Assembly (NCBI GenBank): GCA_000729835.1
Contig: JFHB01000147.1
Location: 1 to 64,000, forward strand
Length of the DNA stretch: 64,000 nucleotides
Origin: Atkinsonella hypoxylon
Taxonomy: Eukaryota > Ascomycota > Sordariomycetes > Hypocreales > Clavicipitaceae
Direction: 5' to 3'
The position numbers and the translations under genes were made by a program. Of the stretch, positions 46,421 to 59,091 are shown piece after piece. The notes under the pieces are model-generated. The model searched no databases. It was not told the origin of the DNA and saw only the letters and a program-made list of their open reading frames with translations. The stretch's first letter is position 1, and each line of letters begins with the position of its first letter.

Positions 46421-47347
46421 TCCCTACTATACAATATAGGTTCTACCTATTATATAGTTAACAATAAGGCATTTTTTAGGACTTTTAAGCCTATAAAAAA
46501 GGGTAAAACCGCGCCTATTGCTACTAGAGGAGGTCTAATTTATCCTAAAGGACAGGGAACTGCTGTATTCTAGGTACTAGTTAGTATAAATCCAGCTAAA
46601 TACAGGCCTTTAGCTCTAAAGGATGCTCTATATTGCCTAGGTTTAGATACTAACCTAATTAGTAGTCTAAAGCACTATTTAATAGGGGGCACTCTCCTTA
46701 GAAATCAGCTATTTCTAGCTGATAGAAGCTGCTGTAGGCTTCTAAATCCTAAAAAGTATAGTTTCTTCTTATAGCTTAAGGGGCAAGAGACCCCTAGAGT
46801 GTGTAAAAACCACGCAAATCTCTCTTATATAGGATTTCTAGCTAGCAATAGTTATAATGGCGGTTATAATGCTAGTTATCCTATAGAGGTTTAAATCCCT
46901 TAACAGCCTGGTTTTAATCTAGAGGAATATAGCTAAATCGAGGAATTATCTAATTTTAAAGAAGATAATACCAATAACAATGCTATAGAGCCATTAGCCC
47001 TAGTTCCTAAATGGGCTCCTAGTTAGATTCCTTCTAATAACGGGGATTTAGAAGGTCTAAATCCTAAGTTGCTGGATATTGGAGGAAATAGCCGTCTAGA
47101 TCCCTTAAACGAGGCCCGTGGTTCTTAAGAGATCTGGCAAGATAGGGAGCAACAGGAAGCTAGCTCTAATGATAATTCTAGTAGTATAAATCCTACTGCT
47201 TCTTCTTCCTATAAGAAGCTCCTAGAATTAGCTGCTACTTAGCACGTTAGATTAGGGCATATAGGACTCCCTTTACTAAAGAAGACTGCTTCTATTACTA
47301 AAGGTATTCCTAATTTTACAAAAATCAAGGAAAAGGATTTTAACTGC
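46421..47347 (+). pseudogene. Copia-A pol part 1 (unit 2): protease to integrase HHCC
   Basis: The protease-like site YNIGSTYYI lies near 46430. The pre-integrase part is readable to RLGHIG (near 47250) and stops inside the zinc-binding motif at the codon for its first Cys (AACTGC), where Gypsy-A inserted. It resumes at 59092 with LACNQAK. Confidence 0.82.
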
Positions 47348-47831
47348 TGTGTCGCGGCGGGGTTACCCCCTTGCGCTCTTATATTAGCTTTGCAAGGGAT
47401 GCTACATACAGATTTTTCTCTATAAGAGTGCGCATCGCCTAAACATCTAGATAGTTTAAGAAAGCAAGCGCAAAAGCAGCTTCTACTGATTCTTTTTAGG
47501 CTTTTGCTCTTTTAATTAATTAATATCTTTTAGCCGCTTTAATTTACAACACTTAACGCTTAAGAGACATTACTTCGCTACTAGTAACACTTTCCCTAAC
47601 TCTTTAGCATATTTAGCTCCTTTTGCGCGTATATATCTTCTAAGCCGCAATTAATATTTTATTTCTGCCTTTTTAGACTATTTAATCTTCTTGCCTATTA
47701 TTGTTTAATAGTATATACTAATAAATATCTTACTCTCTCTACTAATCCTTTTTAATCTTAATGTACACTACATTATTACCTACTTTAGTGTAAGCTATAT
47801 AGTTATTTAGGGGTTTAGTTTTAAGTTAATA
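47348..47831 (+). repeat. Gypsy-A 5' LTR (copy 2)
   Basis: It is 484 bp, from TGTGTCGCGGCGGGG to AAGTTAATA. The first 60 bp keep their CpGs. Confidence 0.93.
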
Positions 47832-48520
47832 AAAATAGGGGCTTTACTAGGGACTTATTCTAATTAAAATGCATTATATAATTAGAAGGTTTTTTATAGA
47901 GATCCTAGAAGAAAGAAGAAAAAGCTACTAAGCATTAAAGATAAAAGAGTACTTTAGCTTAAATATTGCTAATATAAGAAAGAAGGAAATTGTAGGGATA
48001 AAAGCTCTATATTATAAGGGATTATTTAATTAAGAAAGAAAGAAAATTTCTGCAGCTTTTTTAAGCTAAGAAGAGCTAGGCCTAGTTAAAGATAATTACT
48101 ACATTATAAATACTAGCTAGCCTATTTAACCTCTATTTTACCCTTAGCTAAAATAGCCTTAATATAGTAAAAAGGAAGTTTTTAGGTCCCTTAAACGTTA
48201 TAATTATTTAATTATAGAGAAAAATTTCTCTTTTATTCTTATCTTAGCAGTTATCTTTATATTTACTGCTATTAGCAATTAAGTTCTTAGCCTTTACGTT
48301 TTAGCGTTAAGAGCTTATATAACTATAGAAGTAAAAGGTAAAAGCATTAAAAGTATAGCTAATATAGAGAATTATATATATTACACTCTTTTTACTAAGT
48401 AAGATTAATTATTCTTTTTATACCTACCTTCTATATTAAGCTATTTTATTAGTTATTTATATAAGTTTAGTATTCTATATCTCTTAAAAAAAAGTATAAG
48501 CTTTATATCTAAAGTAGCTA
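47832..48520 (+). other. Gypsy-A leader (copy 2)
   Basis: It is AT-rich and collinear with 10957-11630. No supported gene and no legible primer-binding site. Confidence 0.45.
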
Positions 48521-49975
48521 ATACTAGCTCTAGTTAATCTAGTAAATCTTCTAAAAAAGTTGTTTTAAAACCTAAGGTTATAATAGAATTAAATACTTAA
48601 GATAAAAAGGCTAGTACTAATAGCACTATAGCTATACCTTATAAGGCTCTTACTAAAGCTATAGATAAAGCTATTAAAAAGCAGTAAGCTTAAGCTATCT
48701 TTAATAAGAAGTTTAATATACACTAATTTAAGGGAGAAAATATCCTTAATTACTTAACTAGCTTTAAGCTAAAGATAGAAACCTTATTTATTCTAAAGAA
48801 AAACTAATAAAAGATATTTATTTATTATATTAACCTATTAATCTATAAGTATATAAAGGTTATTTATACCTTATATAATTAGAAAGAAGCTAAAGAGCAG
48901 CTTTTACTTTAGTATAAAGCTACTCCTTAGAATTAAAAGGAGTAAGCTAATAAAAAGCTTAAAGACCTAAAGAGAAACTGTTTAAGGACTATAAAAGACA
49001 CTCTCTATTAGCTTTAAGAGCATTAAGCTGCTATAATTAGCGCTAAGCTCTATATATAGTGCAGTATAATCTCTTAGTTTAATTACATTTATAAGGCCTT
49101 ACTAGATACTATACTTACTAGCTTTATAGATTAAATAAAAGTTACTAGAGCTAAGTTTATTGTAATACTCTATAGGGAGTTATTAAAGCAGCTTAGCTAG
49201 TATATATAAGCTAGAATAAAGCTAGAAAACTGTAATTCTAGACTTTATAATAATAGAAGGAACTACCTTTATATATCTTTAGGCAAAAGAAGTCCTAAGT
49301 ATTATAGTATAAGTAATTTTAGTTATAAAGCTAAGGAAATTATATAGTCTATTTTAGAAGTAAAAGATTAAATAGATAATTTAACCTAAAAGTTTAAAGA
49401 TATAAAGATTATACTTATAAAGTAAGTAGTTTTAAAGATAGATATTATAAAGCTTTTTAAAGAGAAATTTAGGAAGAAGAAGAAGGAAAAGTAGAATATA
49501 TATATTAACGCTATTAATATATATAATAATGCCTAAAGCTTTAGGACCTATACAACTAGAAGCTGCATAAAGCAGCATTACTGCTATTACTATAGTAAGA
49601 AAGGTTATTATATAGATTAATGCTAGTTTTACTAGTATAATAATAAAATTAGCTTTATAAAGTATAATTAAAGAGTAAGCATCTTAACAGTAGAATTAAA
49701 TAATTTAGTGCTACTTATTCTTATATAAAGCTTCTTTAATATAGAAAGTTATCTTTATAGGCTTATAGTGTTTTAAGTTAATTGCTTTAACTACTATATT
49801 ATAAAACAGTATTGTTCTTAAGTTAAGGAATTTAGTAAGAAAACATTAAACTATTAAAAGCTTAGTAAGAAAGAGAGAGAGATATTAGATTAAATCTTTA
49901 ATAAGATTAATATTTCTAATTATTGCTTAATATATATCTCGCTAGAAGCTATTCTTAAGAGAGACTCTATTAATA
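48521..49975 (+). pseudogene. Gypsy-A gag with damaged zinc knuckle (copy 2)
   Basis: It is collinear with copy 1. The knuckle at 49582-49623 reads C-YY-Y-SKKG-Y-YID*-C. The second Cys has become Tyr (TGT to TAT) as well as the His, so this copy has lost two of four zinc ligands, against one in copy 1. It continues without interruption into pol. Confidence 0.78.
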
Positions 49976-52900
49976 GTACTACAGTAACTTTAACGTTTAA
50001 GATAAAGAAATATAGACCTAAAAGAACTCTTTATATACTAATTAAGGAAAGAATTATAGCTTAGCCCTTTAGAGTCTATACTATAGAGATATAATACTCT
50101 ATTAAGTAAGAAGGAGCTTTAGAAGACTAAGTAAAAAGGAAAGGAAAGAAAGCTAAAGAAGATAGCTTTATAGATATAAAAGTATAGCTTTTTATATAAT
50201 TATTTAAAGATATTTTTTAGAAAAAGATTAGAGTTAGCTTATAAAACCTATACTAACTAATGCTTATACTTATAAGAGCAATAGAGAATAAATGCTTAAT
50301 GTAAGTAAATAGTATTAATAAAGTCTATTATATTAATAGAATAAGTGCTAAAGTTATACCTCTATATTCTATTTTAAGGAAGAGGTAAAGAGTTAAGGAG
50401 TAGAAAGATTAATTAATTAATGTTATTAAGATAATATCTACTATAGTTAAAGAGGCAATAGAAGACAATAAGGAAGATATTACTAATAAATATATAAAAT
50501 AGCTGCCTAGTAGTATCTAGAAGGATTTATAGAACGTTATATAAGAATATATAGGAAATTATATTAAGAAGAAGAAGTCTATTGTAGACCTATAGGTAAA
50601 TACACTTTACATTAGAGAATTAAATAGTATTTTAAAGCTAAAAGCAATTATAAGCTATTTATAGAACTTACCTTACCTTTAAGTACAACTTAAAAGCCTA
50701 AACTCTTTACTTATTAATAGTTTTATAGATTATAGTTTATAAAGGAATATTATTACTAAGGACCTTATTAAAGAGCTTAATTTAAAAATAACTCTAATAA
50801 AGCAAAAGACTACTACTATATCTTTTACATTATATAAACTTATAATATTAAAAGAGGTAATAATAAAGCTATACCTTAGAAACGTTTAAATGCTAATTTA
50901 CTTTTATATTACGCTAAAGTCTTTATATATATAATTAATCCTTAAAATGCCTTTTATATATATAGCTAAAGTTACCTTTAAGTATAGTAATAAAGGAGGT
51001 AAGCTCCTCTTAAAGTGCTATTTTAGTAATATTATATTAGTCTTAAGGGTTACTAGAAGTGTTAAATAGAAGACTGCAATAGATAAAGTAATAGCTACTA
51101 GCGTTAATTTAATCTTAATTAATAAGTTATCTAAGGATTTAGTCTACAATTAAATAGTTAAAGAGGGTCTTAAAGCTAAGTTAAATAATAATAAGGAGCT
51201 AGTGCCTATAATAAAGGATAAGGGTGTAGCTATTACTAACCTTATAATAAAGAGAATAGCTAATTAGTATAGAAGCTAACTTAAAGAGGCTGTAAAGAAG
51301 ATTTAGCCCTTAAGGTAATTATAGCTAATTAATCTAAAGGTAAATATATTATATAAGCAGAAAGCTAATAAGATTCTGCTAAAAGACAATATTCCCTTAG
51401 ATAGATCTACGCCTAATAGAGACCCTAAGTAGAAATAGAAGAAGTAGAAAGAGGCAAAAGTATACTTAAATAAATTAGGAAAATACACTAAATATATTAT
51501 AAGAAGATTTAGCAAAAAACCCTAAGGATTCTAAATAATAAAAGAGTGCTTAGATTAAATAGTTAAATAAGTATAAGAATATTTAATAGTAGAAGAAGTT
51601 AATGTTTTTAAGGAAATTCTCTATAACTAAGAGGTAGTATTAGCGTAGAACTTATTAGAGTATAGAAAGATTAATCCCTTAGTTATACTACCTTAAGTTA
51701 TCTATACTATTGCTTATAAAGCTTAGAAAGTAAAGTTAATACTAATACCTATTAGCCTATAAAGAAGACTAGTTAATTTATTAAAAAAGAAGCTTTAGTA
51801 TAGATTATTAGAAGAGAGTTATAGATCTTATAGAAACCCTTACTTTTTAGTAATAAAGAAGAATAAAGAGATATAGCTAATACTGTTTACAACAGCTTAC
51901 AACAAGATTACAATATAGAATGCCTATATCCTAGAAGGAGTAAAGGCTTTTAGCGAAGAATTTAGGATATATAAGATACTTTTAGTTATTAATTTACTAT
52001 TAAGCTATAATTAGGTGCTACTTATAGAGAAAAGTAGAGACTTAACAATAATTTTAATAGCAATAGAACTTCTATAGCTTTATATACTTCCTTAGGGAGC
52101 AACTAACTCTATTACTTAATTTATTTAAATAGTAAAGAGGATTCTTTTTAACCTAATTCCTTACACTTATAAGCTTTTCTTAAATAATATTGCAGTAAAA
52201 GGCCTTACTACTATATACAATAGAGAGAAAGTGCTACTTAATGTATAAAGATATATTATAGAATATTTAATTAATATTAATAAAGTCCTTATTAATATTA
52301 AGCTAGCTAGTTACACTATATCTACTATAAAATTAAAGCTATACTAAAAGACTATAGAGATTGTTAGATTTATATATAGCACTAATAGAAGAAGACCTTT
52401 AGAAGTAAAAGTAATAAAGATTCTAGAGTAAATAGAGTATAAGAATATTTTTAAGGTTAAATTCTTTCTTAAGCTTATAGGCTGTTATTATATCTAGGTA
52501 TAGTATTACTCTATAAAAGCTAAGCCTTTTATAATCTTACTTAAGAAAGGTACTAAATAAACTTAGGAACTAGACTAAAAGAACGCTATAGAGGTCCTTA
52601 AGTATATAATAATAACTACACTAGTTCTTATAATAATTAATCTTAGCCTAGGCGCTAGAGAAATTATATTAATAGTTAATATAAGCTTAAAAGAATAGAA
52701 AGTAGTTTTAATGTAAATTGTTAATAGGTAACAACACTCTATACAATATAAAAGTAGATATTAGAGCAATTTAGAAATTAAGTATAATAGAATAAAGCAG
52801 GAATATAGAGCTATTATTTATATATTAAGAAAGCTATAAATTTATCTCTATAGAGTTCCCTTTACTCTAGAGACTAATTCTTAGGTGCTTATATATTAGC

Positions 52901-54420
52901 TTAATAGCGCTATTAATAACATCCTAGGTGCGCTTATTATATAATAGATTAGTTACATTATACTGTTTAATTTTACAGCTAAGCACATTCTAGGAGAAAA
53001 GAATAAGATAGCTAATACTTTATTACGTAAAGAAGGTAGGCCTTTTAATATATTAGATTAAGCAGCTAAAGGGAATATTAAAGATTTTATTAATCTATAG
53101 CTTAACGTTAATAAGATCTAGCTGCATAATAGAGTATACTATACTCCTAGAACTTAATAAATTATAGATTTCCTTTTAATATTATAAAGACTATTTAATC
53201 TAAATAAGAGTAAGTATAAGTAACTTTATATAAGTGCTAAGCAATACTTCTTAGATAAAGGCCTATTATAGAAGAGACTAACTAGTATAATAAAGAGTTC
53301 TACCTTAGTTATTAAAAACTTAATGCAATAGAAGAAGATTATTAAGGCTTTATATAAGTAAATAGATTATAAAGGTATAGAAGTTATATTTTAAGTAGCT
53401 AGAATTAAGTACTTTTAGAAAGAACTCTAGAATATAGTTTAAGTAATAATTTTCTATTATAAAGTATACTAAAAGTTTGCTCCTTAGAGGCCTAAAGAAT
53501 TATTAATACTAGTAGCTTTAAGCAACCTAATAAGTAAGATATATATTAACACCTAATATATACTACTTAATTATAGTTTTAAGTACCTTCTAGAAGCAAA
53601 ATATAACCTTACTAGATAGGTAGAAGCGCGCTCTATATAGTATACTAATGTTATAGCTATTTAGAAGTTCCTAATAAAACTAATTATATAATTTAGAGTC
53701 TTCTAATTTCTAGTTTTTAATAGAGAGCTAGAAATATATAGAAATCTTAAAAAAGTAGTTAAAGCTATTAAGATTAAAGGGATTAAAACATTAGTGTATA
53801 ATTTAAAAGCTAATTTATCTATTAAAGCTAGTTATTAAACGCTTATATTTACTCTTTTAAAGATAAAAGGTTCTAATAAAAAGTAGTTTAAATTGCTAAA
53901 TAAAGCACTATTAGTAAACTATATAGCTGTATAAGCGTTATACAGTAAATCTACTTTCTACCTAATTTATAGTTAGAAGCTTATTCTTCCTTTAGAAGTT
54001 AAATTTCCTACTTAAAGGTTAATTAATTAGTTAGAAGTTACAACAATATAGAATCTCTTTAAAGCAAGAGTTAAAATACTAGAATAAAAGGAAGTAAATA
54101 TCTAGAAGGCTTATATAAAAGTCTTTATATTTAGGCAATACTTAGCTAATTAAATAAACTAGAACTAAGAGGTATTATTGCAAAAGAAGAAAGATTAATT
54201 AGTTCTAGAAGATCTAGTTCTTATATATAATATATAAAGAGTTATAGATATATTAATAAAGAAGAAGTTAGTAATACAATAGAATAGTTCTTTTAAAGTG
54301 TATAGTTAAGTAAAAGTTACTAGCGCCTACTGTTTAGAGACCCTAGATAGTATAGTGCTTAATAAAACTATTTTTAGGGATTATATTAAGAAGTTTAGGC
54401 TTAATCTAGAGGGATAGTGG
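49976..54420 (+). pseudogene. Gypsy-A pol: protease/linker, RT, RNase H, integrase
   Basis: RT is about 51770-52280 (NPYFLVIKKNK near 51835; FLNN at 52177-52188, both Asp replaced). RNase H is about 52620-53060. Integrase is about 53270-53890, with its core marked by NLTR*VEARS near 53610 (cf. DLTGWVEAR) and VFNRELE near 53720, where DxGxE is expected. It continues into a gypsy-type C-terminal part near 53900-54420 (YS*KLILPLEVKFPT*R, later ETLDSIVLNKTIF). No chromodomain is evident. Copy 1 lacks everything after RNase H. Confidence 0.82.
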
Positions 54421-57400
54421 ACTTCTACTGCTAATAAATAGCTCTATACTCTACAATATACTGCCTAGTATAGTAAAGACGCTAGTAACTTTAAGTAAAA
54501 CGCTAATAAATTGCAATCTACTAATACCTAGTATAATATATTAAATTAAATAGTTTCTAAGGACTATATATTATAGCTATACTAAAAAGAGGATTTTAAG
54601 GATAATAACGCTAAAGTAGACCTTCTACTATAACGTTATCTAAAGCATATAATAGAAGTTTATTTACTAGTAATACCTAAAGAAGAGTGTAGAAGCTATA
54701 AGGAGATTAATAATATTATTTAATCTTAGCAATTTACCTACAACTTTACTAGAATATATAACTTATTATAGCTTTTGCAAAAGCTAATACTATAGTTTCT
54801 ATATCTTTAGCTTTAGGGAGAAAAGAGGTTAAGTTTATTTATTTATATATTTAAGATTAACTAAGATTTAATAATAGTATATTAAGATTATTTAGAGATT
54901 TAAAGCTAATTAGAATTAAAACTATAAACCTAGATTAAATAGAATATATAAAAAGTTTTTAAAAACTACTAAAAATAATTATAGTTCTATTCTATTTTAA
55001 CTAGAGAGACTACTTAGCCTTTACCCTTTTTCTATTTTTTTTTATCTTTTAACTTAAGCAATTTATACCTAATTTTCTAGTAAAATTCTAGTAGTCTTAA
55101 TGTTTAAGGGAAAAGGTAAGGAATATTAACTACTATAAAGGGAGAAAGATCCTTATAAAGGACCTCTTAAAGCCTTAAAAGAATAAATAGTTAATCTACC
55201 TAGTCTTTACCCTAGAACGTTATAAAAGGAGCATTATAGTAAATCTAGCTGTAGTTACTGTAACCTTTTGTAAATTACTACTTATAGCTTACAGTAGTAG
55301 AGTTACTCTAAACGTAATTACTATATAAGCTGCTATAAACATCCTTAAGAGAGGTACAGCTATAAAATAGAAAGTAGATATATTCCCTAAATAAAGTAAC
55401 TATCTAAAGATATATATTAGTGCAATAAGAGCAAAATACACTATTCTTTTTACTAAAGAATAAGATTAAAAGGGCTTTATAGCGCTCTTAATAATTAGCA
55501 AGTATATAATAGAAATATCTATAAAAATAAGCTATTTTAGTTAAAATAAAGATAAAGTTCTTAACGTTTAATTCTAGCGTAACTTTATATAAAAGAGAGC
55601 TTTCTTTTGCAGTACTATTAATAAACTAAGCCTTAAGATTCTAATTATAAAAGAATTTAATAGCTCTTAGAGGTACATTAGGTATAGAACTCTATTAAAA
55701 AGCAACTTTAGTGTATATTAAGTATCTACTAGCATTAATATTATTACCTCTATAGACTTAAAGCTTAAAGGTAAATTTATACTAAAGAGGTAAGGTTTAT
55801 TAGTATAATAAGAGAATAGAAGTGTAATTAAAAGCTTTTTTATAAAAGACTTACTATATTAATAAGCGTTATTAAAGGAAAGATATCTATTTAACTATTC
55901 TAAGAGAGAGTAACTTAACAAAAGAAAGTAGTAAAAGGGATTCTTCTGCTAATAATATTCTATATATTTATAAGATCTTTATAGTTTTAAGGAAGCTTTT
56001 TAGCTATAATTAAATAATTAAAGATACTAATAAAGACAATAAGAAAGAGGCTATATAGAAAGGTAGTTATAGGAAGAAAGAAGAAAGATAAATATAATTA
56101 GTTAAAGAGAATGTTATAAATTACTTAATAAGTTTATAGCTGTTAAAGTCTTAGTATATATTTACTGTTAACCTCTGCTAAATTACAATAATTGTAAATA
56201 GCTATTAACTAAGGATTTATTAAGATAATACTAGCTATAATATAGCCTATATTTCTACTTTCTCTCTCTCTTTATTTCTTTATTCTTATAATATTTTTAT
56301 TATAAGTACCTACTTAAGCTCCTTTTTACCTTTAATTTTTTAAAAGCTATTTAATCTTTACTACTAAAATAGAAAATAAATACTAAGAACCTATTTCTAA
56401 GACTAGCTTTAGAGTTATATATAAGGGATAAATATATTACTTTAGAACGTTAAGGAACCTACTAATATACTATATTATAGTGTAAGTCTATAAGCTAGTT
56501 AGTAATTTCTTTTATATAGAAGAGCAAGATTAAGTAGATTTACCTCTTAAGAAGCTCTATAAGCGCTAGCTGCCTCTCTTTTAGTAACGTTTTAAGTAGC
56601 CTCCTTTTAGCTTACTACTTTATTAAGATTATAATTTAGATAACTTTAGGCTTATAGAGTTAATATAGCCTAGCTAAAGTTTAGTAGTTTAGTTTAATTA
56701 TCTTAATAATATTTATAGCTTTCTAATAAAGTTCTTTAAGTAAAAGACTTATTGTAAATAGTTAGATTAATTTTAGCTTACTACTATAGTAAGGATTATT
56801 ACTTATAGGATTAAGTATATAGTAATTATCTTTAAGAAGTCTTTTATAATTAATATAGAAGAGATAAACTAAAGTAAGATTATAAGACTTATAGATTAAA
56901 AGGTATATAGGATTAAAGATAGGTTTTAACTTATTTTCTACTGTTATAATATAAGCTATAACCCTTCTACTTTATACAATAAAATAAGTAAGTAAAGACT
57001 TATTATTAGCTTTCTCTTCTTTAATAACTACTAAACTTATTTTATCTTTAATTGCTTAAAGGAATACTATTATTACTTTAATATAGAACCTAAAGGTAGA
57101 ATTAAAAGGTTTAAAGCTGTAGTCTATAGTTAAGTATAAACTTTATAGCTTCTTTAGTATTTATACCTATTTTAGGCAATTTTAGTACTATATTATAAGC
57201 AGAAGAGCAACTAAAAATGTAGATATACCTATTTATTCTTCTTAATATAAACGCTTTATTGTTTAGTTAAATATTTTCTAATTAATCTTATTAGTAATAG
57301 CTTATACAATATACCTTACACTTAATATAGCAACTATAGAATTACTTAAACGTTAGGGAATAAATTTAAACTATACCTTTATAACTAAGTTATAACTAAT

Positions 57401-58601
57401 AACTCTATTAATTAGTCTTATAACTACTGTAAAGGTACTAATAGGGTTATAATAGTTCTGTGCGTAATAGCAGTAAATAAGCTTAGTTTTATAAATAAAT
57501 ATATAGTTATTAAAAAAGCTAAAACTATAGGCTTTAACCTTAGCTACCTCTAGGGAGATACTATAAAGTATTTTATCTTAAGATATTACTTATAAATAAC
57601 TAGTAATAGAATTTCTATTCTAAAGGAGCTTAATGCCTAGAAATTTACCTTAAGCAATTATAATTAAGTAATTAAATAGTTAATAGAGGTTAATAAATAA
57701 ATGCTTATATAACTTTAGAAGAATTAGTTTATTACTGCTGTTTAGTTTAATAGTAATTCTATTATCTATAATAGAACTATTAAAGCAGTAATAATAGCAA
57801 GAGAATAGCGTTTATATCTTCTAACGCAGATAAGTAAGCCTAGCTAAGCTCTTATGCATTATAAGCTACTTCCTTTTGCACAAAAGAAGTCTTTAATTAT
57901 AACGTTTAAGGTGCTACTATAGCTTATAACTAATTTATAAAGCCCTTTATTATTACTACTGCTAAACAATTTAGAGGTCTTTACTAGAATTTTTAGTATA
58001 CTATAAGATCTTATATAAAAAGATTAAATAGAATCTTACAGTAAGAACTAGCTTCTATAATAATTATAGAACTTAAAGTATTAGCTACTATCTTTACGTT
58101 TTATAAAGCTATTAGCGCAAAAGTAGAAATTTAGGTAAAGGGATAAAGAGATTATAAAGGCAGCAAAATAAGCGCTTAAAGCTAGAGAATACTATACTAT
58201 AAAGGATTAAATAGAAGCATTAGCTTAAAGATATATTACTAAACAACCTATAATAGCCTATAATTCTATTACTAATATAAACCTTAGTATTATACTACTA
58301 GCTCTCTTCTATTTTAGCGCTTAGCAAGAGATAATTAAGGTAAATAAAAGACACTATTTAATTATATCTAGAGTAACTAAATAAAGTGTAAATCGCTAAG
58401 AAAGAGTTACTTATTATAAAGGAAAGCGCTTAGCTATAAGGACGCTATTACTAGTAAAAGGGACGCTACTATATACACTAAAGACACTAAAGCTATTATA
58501 GAAGATAAAAGAATTAAGACTTTAGGATTAAGGGAATTAGCTAGAGGGTTAAGTTACTTATAAGTCTTGCTTTATAAGCTTATTTATAACTAAGGAGGTA
58601 T
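54421..58601 (+). other. Gypsy-A extra 3' region with possible accessory frame(s)
   Basis: About 4.2 kb lie between integrase and the 3' LTR. Plus-strand segments read as long runs broken mainly by former-Gln stops. One is about 55190-56180 (e.g. AVVTVTFCKLL, RGTAIK, GKFILKRQGLL). Another is about 56470-57000 in another frame. The longest is about 57480-58600 (e.g. LSFINKYIVIKKAKTIGFNL, KDQIEALAQRYITKQP, LLLVKGTLLYTLKTLKLL), which runs to the polypurine tract AAGGAGGTA. I recognise no domain, and no signal peptide or envelope-like membrane pattern is clear. It could be an accessory ORF, captured host sequence or an old nested insertion. Confidence 0.4.
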
Positions 58602-59085
58602 TATATTGCAGTAGAGTTACCCCTTTACGCTCTTATATTAGCTTTATAAGGGATGCTATATATAGATTTTTCTCTATAAGAGTGTGCATTGCCTAGACAT
58701 CTAGATAGTTTAAGAAAGTAAGCGTAAAAGCAGCTTCTACTAATTCTTTTTAGGCTTTTACTCTTTTAATTAATTAATATCTTTTAGCCGCTTTAATTTA
58801 TAACACTTAACGCTTAAGAGATATTACTTTACTACTAATAATACTTTCTTTAACTCTTTAGCATATTTAGCTCCTTTTGCGCGTATATATCTTCTAAGCT
58901 GCAATTAATATTTTATTTCTACCTTTTTAAACTATTTAATCTTCTTGCCTATTATTGTTTAATAGCATACACTAACAAATATCTCGCTCTCTCTGCTAAT
59001 TCTTTTCGATCTTAACGTACGCTATATTGTTACCTGCTTTAGTGTAGGCTGTATAGTCATTTAGGGGTTTGGTTTTAAGTCAACA
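58602..59085 (+). repeat. Gypsy-A 3' LTR (copy 2)
   Basis: It is 484 bp. Its first 25 bases are heavily transition-mutated (TATATTGCAGTAGAG for TGTGTCGCGGCGGGG), whereas its end keeps GTCAACA. The 5' LTR shows the reverse pattern. Confidence 0.93.
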
Positions 59086-59091
59086 AACTGC

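Larger units (their letters stand above)
47348..59085 (+). mobile_element. Gypsy-A copy 2, complete, 11738 bp
   Basis: LTRs lie at 47348-47831 and 58602-59085, with AACTGC at 47342-47347 and 59086-59091. The empty site is seen at 32106 (TTTTAACTGCCTAGC). The length is large for a fungal Ty3/gypsy element. Gag and pol fill about the first 7 kb, and some 4.2 kb follow before the 3' LTR. Confidence 0.94.

Noticed and set aside
57480..58600. Tyrosine-recombinase (DUF3435/Starship captain) or envelope protein in the Gypsy-A 3' region
   Set aside because: I could not see the catalytic Arg/His/Tyr pattern, a signal peptide or a fusion-type hydrophobic segment, so no function is claimed.
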